Shown here: piece by piece, positions 49,088 through 62,025 of the stretch
Layout of the letters: every line of letters begins with the position of its first letter
How positions within the stretch are numbered: position 1 is the stretch's first letter
DNA from: Gossypium raimondii
Lineage: Eukaryota > Streptophyta > Magnoliopsida > Malvales > Malvaceae
Length of the DNA stretch: 64,000 nt
Direction of reading: 5' to 3'
Assembly: GCF_025698545.1 (NCBI RefSeq)
Contig: NC_068570.1
Coordinates: 48,875,924 to 48,939,923 of the forward strand
Position numbers and translations under genes: made by a program
The notes under the pieces: model-generated
The model's input: the letters and a program-made list of their open reading frames with translations, nothing else
Told to the model about the DNA's origin: nothing
The model's database searches: none

Positions 49088-49928
49088 TAATTTAAAATTT
49101 TATTAATTATAAAAGTACCTTAGTAAAAAAATTAATTTTAGGGCCCTTAGAGAAGATGCCGCAAGCCAAATAAAAAAGAGATTAATTACTAAAAGATTAA
49201 AGAACAAATGACAACGAACAAAAAGAAAAGAAATTACATTATTTATTTTAGGTTAAAATATGCATGTTCTATTACTCTTCATAAATTTGGAATTTAGTTT
49301 TATAAATATATTTTTATGAATTTAGTTCCTTTATTTTTAAAATTTAAAATTTAGGTTTAATTGTTAATATTGTTAAATTTTTTGTTAAATTTGTTGGTAT
49401 AACATTTTGAAATAAATAAAATATTGACTTAAAAGCGGTGTGACTAAAATAATGGCATTATAATGAAACTTAAATTTAACAAAATAATTTGAACAAAAAT
49501 AATAATTGAACCTAAAATTTAAAATCTGAAAAGTAAAGAAGTTAAATTTATAAAAATAAAAATATAGAGACTAAAATTTAAATTTATAAAAACTATACGA
49601 CTAATCACACATTTTAAACTTTTTTTTTAACACGTTTCTCATGCGTTGGCAAAAGAGAGTGTTAAAAAAGAAGAGAAACTCCAAGCGGTCTTATTCTTGG
49701 TGGGCCAAATACACTTCAACAAGCCTTAGAAATCTTTCAATTTCTCCAATATTTTGAAAGAAAATAGGACCATTACACTTTTTATCAACGAAATGATATT
49801 TTATTCACTCTAAGATGGTAAAAGGAGTGCTCTTAAATATCCATCACTCCTTCACTTCAGAAATCTATATCCATTGCCTTAAATTCTCCGATCATCTTCC
49901 TTGTCTCTCAAGCTCTCCACTTATATAA
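49088..49928. other. Intergenic DNA and promoter region of the FLZ gene
   Basis: AT-rich, with no coding exon seen. The last ~150 bp contain CT-rich leader-like sequence (ttccttgtctctcaagctct) just before the ATG at 49929. Confidence 0.45.
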
Positions 49929-50514
49929 ATGATTATGAAAGTTAGGAGGCGTTTCAAGCAGGTAGAAGAAGATAGTGAGGGTGAAGAGGGCAAGAAGAAG
50001 AACAACCCCATTTCTGCAAACTTTTGTAAGAGCTCAACAGTTGTTGTTGGGCTGAGAATCCTTACACAAATCCCACAGGGAAAAAAATCTGCTGCTCTCG
50101 TTAAGCCTCCATTGAAAATTACCCTTCCCACCTCTACTAACCCTCATCGTGCTCATGAGTTGCAACCTAATCAATATTCTTGCTTTCTCAAATCATGTTA
50201 TCTGTGCAACAAGAACTTAAGCCTAGATAAAGAAGTTTTCATGTACAGGTAACTAATACTTCCATGCCAATGCCATATTGTATATCTTCTTGCTCTTTAC
50301 AACAAATGAGTAAATATAAAATGGATTAAGTTAATTGTAATAGAAAAAATGTGAACGCAGGGGTGACCAAGGGTTTTGCAGCATAGAGTGCAGGGGCAGG
50401 CAAATTGTTTTGGATGAAATGAGGGAACTTGAACTGTCTTCTAAACAAATGATACCATCTTATAGGCACTGTAATGCCGTCTCTGGCCGACGACACACCC
50501 GTCTCCTCAAATAG
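49929..50514 (+). CDS. FLZ-type (FCS-like, DUF581) zinc-finger protein
   Basis: Exons 49929-50248 and 50361-50514 give 157 aa. The junction AG|GTAACT...GCAG|G splits an Arg codon inside the zinc finger. The finger spans about residues 88-125: CYLCNKNLSLDKEVFMYRGD, then GFCSIECRGRQIVLDEMRELE. This is the FCS signature C-X2-C-X(~18)-FCS-X2-C followed by the usual acidic helix. FLZ proteins are plant-specific adaptors that bind SnRK1 kinase subunits; the N terminus is variable and basic, as usual. A second in-frame ATG at 49935 is possible. The frame is intact. Neighbouring retrotransposons begin about 840 bp upstream. Confidence 0.92.
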
Positions 50515-53500
50515 GATCTCCGCCGGAGAAATAAAACGCCTCATCAAAACCAAAACCATTGGGCAATAATCTCATTATTCATCATTAAATTGATGATTAA
50601 TTGTTAGTGATTTCAGCAAAAGGTGCACTTGAGTTTCGTTATTAGGAGGCTCCTTTTCTATAAAAACGAAGAACAAATTTGATCATATATAAGGAGTGTT
50701 TTTTTTTCTTTTCCTTTTTCAAATTTTGAGACGCAACCAAAGTACAAGTGATGCCAGCTGGAAACTTTTTATTTATTTATAGAAAAGTATGGATAAATTT
50801 AAGTTTCTATTTACGTGATATTTCTTACATTGGTTCTTTAAAATGATAAATTTAATGATAAATTTAGATAAAAAATGTATGCTGAGAATAATTGTCTAAT
50901 TTAAATATATATATATTAGATGGTGTGAAAATGAGAAAGATTTATATTAACTTAAAAAAAATCTCCTAAAAATAACTGGATATAAAGCATTAAAGCTAGA
51001 TCAATGGCCGTCTTTTTGCATAAAAAATATCCCACTAAAAGGCCGTAATGGGCAGTGTTTGATTGATGTTTGATGGGGGCTATATCCCACTAGATATTTT
51101 GCATTTCTGCACAGTCCATTTACTTTGATTTTGACATATATCCTATGGTTGCATAATGAAATGGCTACAGATAATGCTATCTTGGCATTTTTCTTAGTGG
51201 TTGACGAGTCATCACTGTCATATGTGGATTGTTACTTGGCTTAGCTGCATGACATTTTAATAAATTCAATTCTATGGTTCTTCAGTTTCTTAAAATCGGT
51301 TATTGCAAAAGCCAAATTTATAAATGATCAAAATTACCTATTGTTTTTTCACCAAAAAAAGAAAACTTATTGTTCCGGGAAATTATGCTATCCAGTTAAA
51401 TTGTAAAGAATTGAAAATTTTATTTTGGTTAAATTATATAAGCAATCACTTAATTAATAAAAATTTTCATACCTAAAATAAAAATATAATTTAAATATTA
51501 ATATTATATAATCCGATCATTTTAATTATTCCCTTAAAATTACAAATTACAAACAGAAAGCTGACATGAAATTTTCTTTTAAAATTTGATTTTCAACGTA
51601 ACTAAATTAAAATTCAGGTCATTGTTATTCATTAAAAATTATCATTTTAGTCCCCCAAACTTTTCTTCTAATTTAAATGAGGTATATAACCCTAAAAATT
51701 TATATAACAAATTATCATTTTAGTCCAAAACCGAAAGAACCCATCTCATGGTTGTTCATCGTTGGGGTCGATTTCACTCACCTTCAATTCTTACTTCGCT
51801 ACCAAATCCATCAATTCCTTCACTTCGCTGCAAACATCCATTGAATTCAATGGAAAAACATTGAGGGCAGTAAGGGACGGTCCTAATAAGCCCTCGGAAT
51901 TGAGTGGCCACCATCTCCGACTTCATTAAAATACATAGCCTTGCCAGCAATCCTCCAAGAAGAAGCTGATTTTCTGGGAAGAAAGACGAAGCTCGAAGAA
52001 GAGAAGCACGACCGACTCGAGAAAAACTGAAAAGCGTAGATTATAAGCAATCCTCACCCTACACACACCAACAACCATCAAACCACAAACTGAAAAGAGC
52101 AAATTGAAAATAAAAAAGCGTCTATAGTAGAGGAAGAATGAAAAATGATTAAGCAAAAGATGGAGAGCAAGAAGCAAAGCAAAAATAAAAGAAAAATAAA
52201 AAACAGAAAAAAAAATAAAGAGGAGAACTATCTTTTAGGGCTTCTCGATTATTTGGGCATCGGAGCTCTACTCAACAATCCAAATAGTGAAGGTAGAGGA
52301 GGTACCAAGGAAAATATATCTCGGGCTTGTGGTGATCCAACAGTGGATGTCGACAGATCGGGGTTTTCAACTTCGAACCTTTGCTTGGGGTTTTGTAAGC
52401 TTTGGCCGCTTTTTGAGAAAATATAAACTAAAGAATGGATAAAGGTTGTGGAGACCTATTGTTTGGTGGTGGTTTTGTGTCCGTCGAAGCACCGACGGTG
52501 GAACTCTTCGACCGACGATGGTTAGGGTCAAAAGAAGAAGGAGAATAAAAAGGAAATATAGAGAATAAAAAGAGGAAATTGGAAAGAAAGGAAAAAGAAA
52601 GAAAGAAAAAGGAAAAAATAAAGAATAAAAGAAAATCAAAAGTTAAAAGAAAACTGTCATCTTAAATTTTCATTTGAGATTTTAATGGGAGTAATTAAAA
52701 AGATTGAATTATGTAACTTGAGTGTTTACATTGTAAATTTTTTCATTTAAAGTATCTTAAAAATCATAAGTTTTATATTTGGGTAATTGGATATTTTGTA
52801 TTTAAATAATTAGATTTATATTTAAAATTAAGTTGGTTGAATTTTATGGCAGCTAGTTATTTGGATATTGGGTATTTATTTGGGCCTAATATGAATATAG
52901 GTTTAAAGTTTATTAATTAAAAAATTAATCGTTTTATTGGGTTTGAAAATTTAAAACCGAAAATTTACTAAATAAATCGTCAAAAATTCTCAAATTGAAT
53001 AAATAAAAAATCTATTAAACTAATTTTTTGGTTTAATCAGTTCAGTTTAAATAGTTGATTGAACTTTTGCTCACCTCTAGAGTCTTCATATGCTAGATGG
53101 ATCTCTCCCTTAGTGATGAGAGAGAGACAACATAAGGAGGAACTTGGACCCTAGCATGGACTTTGCAAAATGAGTGCTCTATCATGTGATATAATATATG
53201 CCCTAATAGCAATTATATTGCACTTGAAATAAATGAGGCAATAAAGTAAAATCAACTACTAATGACTAGTATTAACAAGGTTTTTCTTTGTGTTAGTACA
53301 AATAATTTACATGTTGTTCAAAGTACTAATAGGACAAAGCTCATAGAATAAATATGACCTTGAAAAGGAATTGCAAACAAGTTGCAATTATGGAATCCTT
53401 ATGGATCAAAACTATGTTATTAAAAATGTTCCTTGTTAATGTATTGCTAAGAAGGGGCATTGATAATGCATCAGAGACTGACATATGTTAAGCATTCATG

Positions 53501-54526
53501 CATTGAATGCATGCAACCAATTCCATATGTTTGAAGTATATGAGATATTTGATGATAATGGATGCTAGTTTTGGAAACAAGTTCGTCAAACATGACTCTG
53601 TAAGAACTCCACTCGATAGAATCACTTAAGTGTCTTGAAATAAGTTCTCACATACTATCGTGTAGATTAGTTCTTTGACTTGAGATAATAGATCACCTTA
53701 TATGAGGAAGGTTATGCTTTGATTCATAACGATACATGTTCACAATAATGGATGCTTAAGGTAGGACGTTGGCATGAAATGAATCATATGAAGATGGATA
53801 AGTGATTTATAGAGGATCTACCACTCAAAATAATATTGGAGACATATCTCATTTGATATTAACTATGGTTAATTAATCAAGACTCTAGCCAGAACATTAT
53901 AGATTGAGAGTATTAACTTAGATGTCTTAAGGTTTTATAAAACAATATTTAAGATAAATTTTTAATAACTAAGTCATTTACTAAACAAACATTTTCAAAG
54001 CACTTTCAAATACTTGCAGAGTACTCAAAAAACATGTTTCAATTTATCCAAAAAATTTTGAGTTAATATCAAATTGTTCTAAGGTGTTTAAAATGTTTTC
54101 AAGGCACTTTGGTAGTTGAGTCTCGATTCCCAACATTGCAAGTATCAAGGCTAGAAAAGTCAGTAGCCTTAGAACTCACGGGAAGGCTAAGTATAGAGAC
54201 TTAGCTTATAAGTCTCAAGACTTGCAATTCTTGAGACTTAGCCTTATTACGTCTATAAAAAATTATATTTATGAGAGGTATCGACACCACTTTGGTAAGT
54301 CTTGAGACTTGAGTTGCAGAGACAGTTTTAAGCTTGACTTTAATGCTTGCAATGGCTCTCATTTGCAGTATGTAGCATCATTCACAATAAATGAATTCTT
54401 GGGTCATTACATGATAAATGACTTGATCACTATTTGATAGTAATTGACTTGTCATGGACAAAGATGTAATGGTTACCATAAGAAAAACTAGGATTATATT
54501 AGGAGAATGGATTTATCCCAAAAAGA
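50515..54526. other. Long intergenic stretch without a supported gene
   Basis: AT-rich to 51640. From 51640 to 52640 lies a mixed segment with purine-rich AAGAA runs and open frames without recognisable motifs. The segment ending at about 53073 (ttgaacttttgctcacctc) looks like the edge of a MITE or other TIR element. From 53090 to 54526 a non-coding stretch resembles a worn LTR but has no matching partner in the window. Confidence 0.4.
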
Positions 54527-56717
54527 TTTGTTTTTATGTATTTTTTTAAATTTTTTTGATGAGATTAGAAGGTTTCCAAACTCGTTTTAAACTTTCGTTA
54601 AAAGAATTGAAGGTTACGTTGAATTTCTATTAAAAATAGCCATGGATGTCAAAATTCTTGGAACCATAAGTAAAAGGAGTTTTGGGTGTTTTGAGGGTTG
54701 AGATTTGTTCTTTATTGAATAATTAAATGTTTAGAATCGGTTTTAAACAATAAGAATGAATGTGGATTAAGATATTTAAGTTTCGGCTATACTAGTCCAA
54801 AATTTAAGTTCTAAGAGGAGCTAGTTTTAAACCTGCATTTTTGGTTGTTTGAGGTGTGTTATTGGTTGTTGATTGTTCGTTTATGTTGTTTGGTTAACAT
54901 TTGTGAAGATTTGGAATCGTTGGAGCCCTCTTCGAGCAAGGCAAGAGGCAAGGAAAAGCTAGTTTAAACTTTCATCAAATAAGCGAAAGCGTGATCGGTG
55001 AGTGTTTGGAGTTGCTGCTGCTATGCATGATTCATAGTGTTAAACAAGAACTTAGGAATAGCCTAAACCCCTATCCTAAGTTTCAAGTGTAAGCCTTTCT
55101 AATACTTTTTTTCCTTTTTGTAATATTATGCTTAATGAATGTTGAGTTGTGGAATATGATGCTAATATGACATGTAATGTAAGTGAATACTTGTGTGTGA
55201 TATGTAATAATCTGATTTTAATGCAAAAATGTGGTTGGATATGTGATGGCTCAGTGAGCATAGTTGTGACTCTTAAACTGCAATTAAATGTGAATCTGAT
55301 AAGCATGCTTTGTGTACAAGTCATTATATGAATTGATGATTATGAACAGAGATTATATGAATTAAAACAGTAATTAAATATGTGTATTTGTGGATATTTT
55401 GGCTTTATGATCTCTTGAAACCATTGGATATAGTTGGCATGCCATAGGATTGTGAGTACTTACCTTTGTGCTTTGTGATTTGGGCGTTGAGGCTCTAGGA
55501 CAAGTTGGAGAGATAAGGGAATGTCGAGCTAAGCTCTATTCATTAGAACATGTTGGTGCGTTGGAAAGTGTTTAGCTTAATTATACACTGTGGGACATGA
55601 TAAGCTCTTTGAGACATTATTGTAATGGAGATCCGTGTATCCAATATGTGGTGGTAGAGTCCACTTTTACGTTTTGTAATCTCAAGTTGTCAAATTATAA
55701 TTAATTGATTGAAGTAAGAAATATGTTGTATGTATGTGCATGTGAGTACTTAAGCTTAAAATGTGAGACAATGAAGCACGGATATGATATTTTGACTTAA
55801 TGAAAATATGAATGAGAATGTATCGTAGTATGCTCATGTTTAACACATGACGTAGTGTATGCTTATGGTAATTCTGATCATTCACTGAGCTTCTATAAGC
55901 TCACACACTCCTCACTAAATCCTTGCAGATAGTTAGCATTTCCGGTGTGAGCAATGCGGCCAAGAAAGTGATCCAAGCTAGGCAATAAAATTTTGTGTAG
56001 GTGGTTTTATAATTATTATGGAACCTTGAATAAAGGCAATGTGGGTTAGAATTTGTTTGGTTATCATTATTATTTGTTTATTATGATTTTAGAGTTTTGG
56101 TATTGCTTAGAATTATATTTATGAATGATTAGATGATTGGTATGGTGAAAATAATGCATGTTGAAAGGAATTATAGTTGAGTATGAATGTATCCTCTGTT
56201 TTGTTGAGTTTTTGTCATTTTGTACAGAGGTATCGATATTCGGGGGCATAAATATCGATATCTTAGTGTTGGAATGTAAGTGCAGGAAAATAATAGCTTA
56301 ATTTGGTATCGATACCTATTCACGAGTATCAATACTCGGGGTGGAAATACTGATACCTTTGTTTAAGTATCGATAAAACGTTTTGGTTCAAAATTCAAAG
56401 AAAAAACAGAATCCTAAAATGGTATCATTTTTTTTGTTAATATCGATACCTCACTTATGTAAATATCGGTACCTGCAATTTTGTATTGATACCTACATTA
56501 TTTTCTTTGGAAATTTAGTAAATGGTCCTTAAACTCGTATTTAAACTATTTCTAAAGTCGACTAATGTTTGATTAAGTCATGAACACCTCTAGAAATGAT
56601 TAAGTTATGATCATTTGTCATTGCTTAAAAGTTATGCGTGTATGTGTAAAAATTATGATGTTGATGTAGCGTCCTATAACTCGAGTCCGGCGACTGGGCC
56701 GAGTGATGGGTGTTACA
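54527..56717 (+). repeat. 5' LTR (5'-truncated) of the deleted gypsy element
   Basis: It shares aggtttccaaact, cgttttaaactttcgttaaa-like and many later blocks with 62026 onward, and ends GGGTGTTACA five bases before the primer site. Sequence equivalent to 58586-59240 is missing at its left end. Confidence 0.78.
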
Positions 56718-56722
56718 TTTAT

Positions 56723-56735
56723 TGGTATCAGAGCC
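56723..56735 (+). other. Primer-binding site for initiator tRNA-Met
   Basis: TGGTATCAGAGCC, the exact complement of the 3' end of plant initiator tRNA-Met, placed five bases after the LTR. Confidence 0.9.
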
Positions 56736-57007
56736 TAGGTTCTTTAGCACTCGAACCTAAGTTGTCGATGTATGGACTAAGGTTATGTAACCCATGTATC
56801 CAGTAACCCATGTGCCTAGATTCTCTTAATACTTAGACTGTTTGACTTGAATGTCTTTGTTTGAAATATTGTGAAATTGCTTGTTTTGGGGTAGGATTGG
56901 GAACACATTGCCTTTATTTAAATGTTTTCCTTTTAGGAACATGCCTTAGATCATTTCCCCGCCACTTTCACATTTGGTTTATTTGTGTGTATTAGATTAG
57001 ATACAAA

Positions 57008-58095
57008 ATGACTCATAGGCGTGTGAAAGTGAATGCAAACGCTCAAGAGGATGGTACATCCTTTACACCTCCTGTGCCACATCGTAGAGGAAATATACTT
57101 GATGAAGTTTTTAGCCCACTAATGTAAGCCATAATTGAGGCATTTTAGAGGTTTTCTAGTGCCAACCCTGCTCCTGCAAATCAAGGATTTTCACTTGAAT
57201 GTCTGCGGGCGTTGAGCAGTAAAGAGTTTACTATAGTGAAAGGAGTCGTCCTGATTGTAGCAGAATACTAGCTTTAGGGTATTGATAGAATCCTCGAGCA
57301 GATGTCTTTTACTAATGAGGAGAGTTTGGGTTGTATCGTGTCCCTACTTGACGGTAAAACTCATTGTTGGTGGAATATTGTGAAGAGAGGTACTATTACA
57401 TGTCGGTTGACTTGGGGTTATTTCTTAGAAGCATTCAAAAGGAAGTTTATGAGCGATCAGTACATGGAAGCCCGTAAACAGGAGTTTCTAGACCTGGTTT
57501 AAGGAAGTTTATCTGTGGCTGACCATGAGGTGAAATTTGTGCGACTCGGTCAATACGATTTAGAAATGGTTCTTACTAAGAGGGACCGGTATAAGAGGTT
57601 TCGTTTTGGGCTTAATCGTGAGATTCAAGTTTACCTGGTAGCTCAAAATATAGAGTTGTTTGATGAGTTGGTTGAGAAAAACAAAGTTGTTGAGGAAACT
57701 TTGGCTGAGTCGCCACACTCAGTGGTAATTAAATCGATGAATAGAACTTTTGATAGTTCTGGTGCATCTAGACGATCGTCTAAGACAAGGTGTAATACTT
57801 AGGGTTCTAATAGTAGTGTACGACACAAGTTTCAAACCAGTCAGTCTAGCTAGCAAAATAGTGTCGTAGTTAGTTCTAGTGGATCATTGGGTAGTTCTGG
57901 ATGGCCGCTTTGTGCACATTGTGAGTGTAGGCATCCTGGAGAGTGCCGGAAACTGAAAGGAGGGTGTTTCAAGTGTGGCTCTAAGGAACACTTGTTAAGG
58001 GATTGTTCGGATAGGGTTGAGGTCTCGCAGACTCAGAGTTCTGCATCTGTACCTATGTCTGTTAGAGGTCGTGACAGAGGTAGATGTGGTAATTA
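57008..58095 (+). pseudogene. gag of the deleted gypsy element
   Basis: It begins MTHRRVKVNANAQEDG. The capsid core lies around 57300-57500 (CIVSLLDGKTHCWWNIVKRG, WGYFLEAFKRKFM) and 57515-57720. The zinc knuckle CFKCGSKEHLLRDC (57966-58007) is intact. Stops at about 57126, 57147, 57268, 57500 and 57800 break the frame. Confidence 0.8.
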
Positions 58096-58129
58096 GAGAC
58101 AAGTTGGGCAATGGGTTACTATTTATACC

Positions 58130-58432
58130 GTTGCTATTCAGGTGGAGATCGGAGGACCAACTCGCATATATACTGCTAAGAATCCGCAAGATTAGGATTT
58201 GGTCAACAAGATTGTAGGTACTTTTGCCTTTTAATCAATTCTTTTATTCTTGTTGGTAGATTTAGGTTCTACGCCTTCGTACATTTTGAGTGGTTTAGCT
58301 AATAAGTGGAGAATCTTAATAGAGACAATTGAATTAGGAACAACGATTACGAGTTCTTTAAATAAGAGTGTCATAGTGAATAGAGTAAATTATTTGAAAA
58401 GTTACCGAAAGGCAGTCTGTGGTAATGAATAA
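58130..58432 (+). pseudogene. Protease trace of the deleted gypsy element
   Basis: LLVDLGSTPSYILSGLA (58250-58300) matches the retropepsin start, with Leu in place of the usual Ser/Thr after the catalytic Asp. Coding ends near 58432 and the polypurine tract follows, so about 3.5 kb of pol is gone. Confidence 0.65.
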
Positions 58433-59298
58433 GATCTTCAAGAAAAACCATAAAAAGTTAAAGAGAACTGGAATCAGAGTTGCGTGGCGAAAGCATCATA
58501 AGAAGAAATAACATATTTTGTGATTAAGCAAATGACATGTCAGTAGGAAAATTTCGAAACGAAATTTCTTTTTAGAGGGGGAGAATGTGACCATCTCAAA
58601 ACCCGACCTAGTAGTTATGAGTTAGTAGAATCGGGTTACTAAACTGGAAGTTGTGTTAGATATCAAAAATTAGGGTCTAAATTAAGTAATTAAAGAATTA
58701 AAGTTACATATTCGAGTTTTTATGTTATTGTTTAGCTGAAAACAAAATTCAATTTTAAGGTCTAATTTGGAGAAAATGAGTTTTAATTGATTTAGGACCT
58801 ATTTGGAAAAGAGAAAAGTTAGGAGTGACCAAAAGGGCAAATACCCTAATTTTTGCAATCTAGCTTTCAAAATTTCAGTCATTCATGTCTTTCCCTCCCA
58901 TTTTCACGTTATTCAAAAATAAATTTCCCTAAACCCCAAGTCCACTTATTTGCTCTCTAATTAAACCTAATATTTGTGATTTTCTCATCTCCCAAATTCT
59001 GAAACCTCTCCTAATTTTAAGAAAACCCCCAAAGACATTATTAATTTCCTCATTCGATTTCCAAATGATATTCTGAAATTTAATCTTTCGTTTGTTCTTC
59101 TTCTCTATTAAGGTAAAGTTATGTTTCCTTACTAAGTTTAGATATATTCTAGTTTCTTAAATCAAGTTTTGATTCGTTGTAAAAAGAATTTCATGTTTTT
59201 AGCCGAAAATTGGATCTTTAATGGCAGAATCCGGGTTTTTATTATTAAACTATTGTTTTTATGTATTCTTCAACTTGTATTGATGAGATTAAGGTTTC

Positions 59299-62025
59299 GT
59301 TTGTTTGCCAGTAAAATGTTTTTTGGAACATGATTTCTGGAAAATGATTTACTTTTCTGGTGTTTGGATGAATTTGTGTAAAATATTTTCTGTTGTTTGA
59401 CAAATTTCTTGAAAATATTTTCTGAAAAAGCTGTTTTTGCATATATTAATAAATTTATATTTTAATTTTTTTTACATATATTGCAATGATTTATTTATAA
59501 ATAAAATTAGTAAGACATTTTCCCTAACGTAACTACACACTCAAACTACATCATCTTATATCAAGTTTAACTAACATGGTCTTACATTCAAGTCCTTGAT
59601 AATTGGATGATCTGGATTAATCTCTAGTATCCTCCTTCCCCTCATGAACTCCAAACTTGCAGTATCTCCAAGGGCTTTTGCTTTCATCAACCTTCATTAT
59701 GCATTTGAAAATACTAGTTGAAGAATAGGTTTCAAATATTTCTATGATTCATATTGAGAAGTAAAAGCAAACTGCTTACTTTTCCATGTTGGCTGACCAT
59801 CCAAACTTGCCAGAAATAAGCACACAAGGTGAAGACGATAGACGCTTCGAAATTTGGACTTTGGCCACTTTGTCTCCAAGTTGTTGCTTTACCCAATCAT
59901 AGAGAAGGTTGTATTCTTGTTTAGTTTCCCTCTCTTTTACCTCAACTTCATCACCTGTATGATGACAAATTCCATCATATTCACTCCAAAGCAATCAGAA
60001 ATTAAGAGAAAAAATAAGTAAATGAAAAGATGAAGTCATAAACACCAACCAAGTTCTAAATCTTCCTTGCTAATATCAACAAATTTCTTTTCTTTGTAGG
60101 TCTGTAGATTTTGGATGGCAACCTCATCAACAGGTTCTATTAAATAGAGAACCTATAGAACAAGAAGCTATATCAGTTATCATGGAACATCAAAAGCAAA
60201 GAGACCATATCCACTACAGGAAAAAGATAAACAAGGGTTTAGTAAAAACAAGAATATAAAGGTATCTTTCATCCTATCATTATAAGAAACAACAAATGTT
60301 ATCTCTTTTTTATTCTTAAGCTAAGTCTTTCATGGTATTTCCAAATAGAACACTGCCCAAACATGATTTAGGCAATTCACTATTAGATGACATCTATCAA
60401 ATTTAATCACATGATTGAAGACTACAAATTTCATGTTTGGCAGCCTAAAGACCAAATGCCAAGTTTATTTAGAACCTTGTACATCCAATGCAAATCTACA
60501 AACATACCTCAATGTCTTTTTGAACCAATTTCTCTAAGAATGGAGTAGTCTTGGCACTTTTTAAGCTGTCAGTTGCTAAGTAATAAATTGCCTTTTGATT
60601 CTTACTCATATTTTCAACATAGGTATCCAAAATTGTCAATTCCTCTTCACTTTTTAATGTGTAAAACCTAAGCAATGGAGTTATACGCTTGTGATTACCA
60701 GAGTTTTCAATGCAGCCCAACTTTAGAAACCTACCAAAGTTCTCTCAGAATTTTTTGTAATCCTGTAATCAATTTTCATCATCAGCTAAGTTAATCAACA
60801 AAGTTCAAGTCAGACATAATGAAAAAACATATGATCCCCATCATGCCATATACCTTCTTATTTTCACTTTCAGAAATCTCTTGAATCATGTCAAATGTTT
60901 TCTTGACAAGCCTCTTTCTCATGATTCTCACCTAACACATAATAACTATAGAATAGTAAATAACACAAGTAACAGTAGTAATTAAATAGGTAGCTGCACT
61001 GCTCATAGCCCCTAAACTGAAAATAAGAATTGTACTTGGCAATAAATGAGCATGCTTGTGGATGTAAAATTTTTGTTGGTATAACTATAGAAATGTAAAC
61101 AAAATTAATCTTAAAATTTGACTCTCTTGAAGGATCTCACGAGAAGCATTTAGGGGAAGATCAGCTGAGTCCACAACACCCTTCACAAAGCTCAAGTATC
61201 GTGGAAACTGAAAAACAATGTAAAGATCAAATACAAGTTAAAGCTTGATAACACAACCTACAAACAGAGGATCAACTATTATCACAGCCCCCATTTGCAA
61301 AATTTCAGGATTCAGTCAACTATTATCACAAAGCCAACTATTAGATTGTTTAAATTAGGGACACGATTAAATAGATTAGGGAAAAAGAAGAAGATTCTTC
61401 AACAGACAGATGCAAAATCCAAACAGATTAAACAAACAGATGCAAAATCCAAACAAATTCTTCAGCAAAAAAAAGAAGAAGAAGGTTTGAGTGAGAACCA
61501 GCATGCATTACAAATCTGCCATTTGAAGAGAACCAGGATAGCAAGTAAGACCCCCAACCCAAATCTGGGACACTGATAGATCTAACAAACCTAAGACAAA
61601 AACCTATTCATACAGAAGCATTTTGCTTGACACCTTTGCAACAAATAAACAAGATCCTTCAATATAAAACATACAGGAGCAAAAAGGCAGAGAAATGAAT
61701 AGCAAAAACAACAAAAAAATTAACAAGAACCTGTTGATAACAAGCACACCCAAGAAGAAGAAGCACACCCAAGATGAGGAGGAGAGGCTAACGTTGATGG
61801 ACGGAGAGGAAATAAGAAGGACTACTCTATGATGAGGGTGAAGGAATGGAAAATGTCTTACAGAAATAAAATCTGTAAGACATTTTATGTAAAAAAAAAG
61901 GGGACATTTTCCTGTGTTTTTGAAAATGAAAGACGAGAAAATGAATTCCGGAGGTCAAACAAACACGATTAAAGAAGGAAAATGATTTCTGAAGAATCAA
62001 CTACAGGCAAACAAATGAACCCGAA
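59299..62025. mobile_element. DNA-transposon-like insertion (8-bp target duplication) carrying a host gene fragment
   Basis: AAGGTTTC flanks it at 59291-59298 and 62026-62033, and the sister LTR (around 54569) has a single AAGGTTTC, i.e. the empty site. Near the ends are inverted copies of TTC(G/A)TTTGTTTGCC (59296-59309 and 62019-62006); the right one is offset by a few bases, so exact ends are uncertain. Subterminal ggaaaatgattt and gaaaatattttc motifs recur. An 8-bp duplication suggests the hAT superfamily. No transposase is present, so it is non-autonomous. Inside lies an HSP90-6 fragment. Confidence 0.75.
59586..61207 (-). pseudogene. HSP90-6: Captured fragment of mitochondrial-type HSP90 (HSP90-6), six exons with introns
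   Basis: Exons (minus): 61207-61115 ([20 protein letters not shown]), 60931-60854 (VRIMRKRLVKKTFDMIQEIS), 60762-60508 (LLRFYTLKSEEELTILDTYV, YYLATDSLKSAKTTPFLEKL), 60152-60050 (VLYLIEPVDEVAIQNLQTYK), 59954-59780 (KVQISKRLSSSPCVLISGKF) and 59691-59586 (FMRGRRILEINPDHPIIKDL). They cover about 270 codons of the middle and C-terminal domains of the HSP90 chaperone. The wording fits the mitochondrial paralogue better than the plastid or cytosolic ones. ATPase domain, promoter and stop are absent. Disablements: the donor after exon 1 reads TTAAG instead of GTAAG, and a Trp codon in exon 3 is TGA (near 60746). Other junctions keep GT-AG and phase. Confidence 0.88.

Noticed and set aside
52145..52426. 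93-codon Lys-rich open frame
   Set aside because: Low-complexity AAGAAA-type sequence gives the Lys run; the downstream part has no similarity I recognise.
56620..56740. TGGTATCAGAGCC region as a tRNA gene
   Set aside because: Only the 13-base primer complement is present; no cloverleaf. It is a retrotransposon primer-binding site.
61295..61576. 93-codon plus-strand open frame inside the DNA-transposon-like insertion
   Set aside because: Made of short repeats (aacagatgcaaaatccaaac) and antisense to the captured HSP90 intron and flank; no domain.
59299..62025. Intact HSP90 gene
   Set aside because: The N-terminal ATPase domain, start and stop codons are missing, one donor is destroyed and one in-frame TGA is present.
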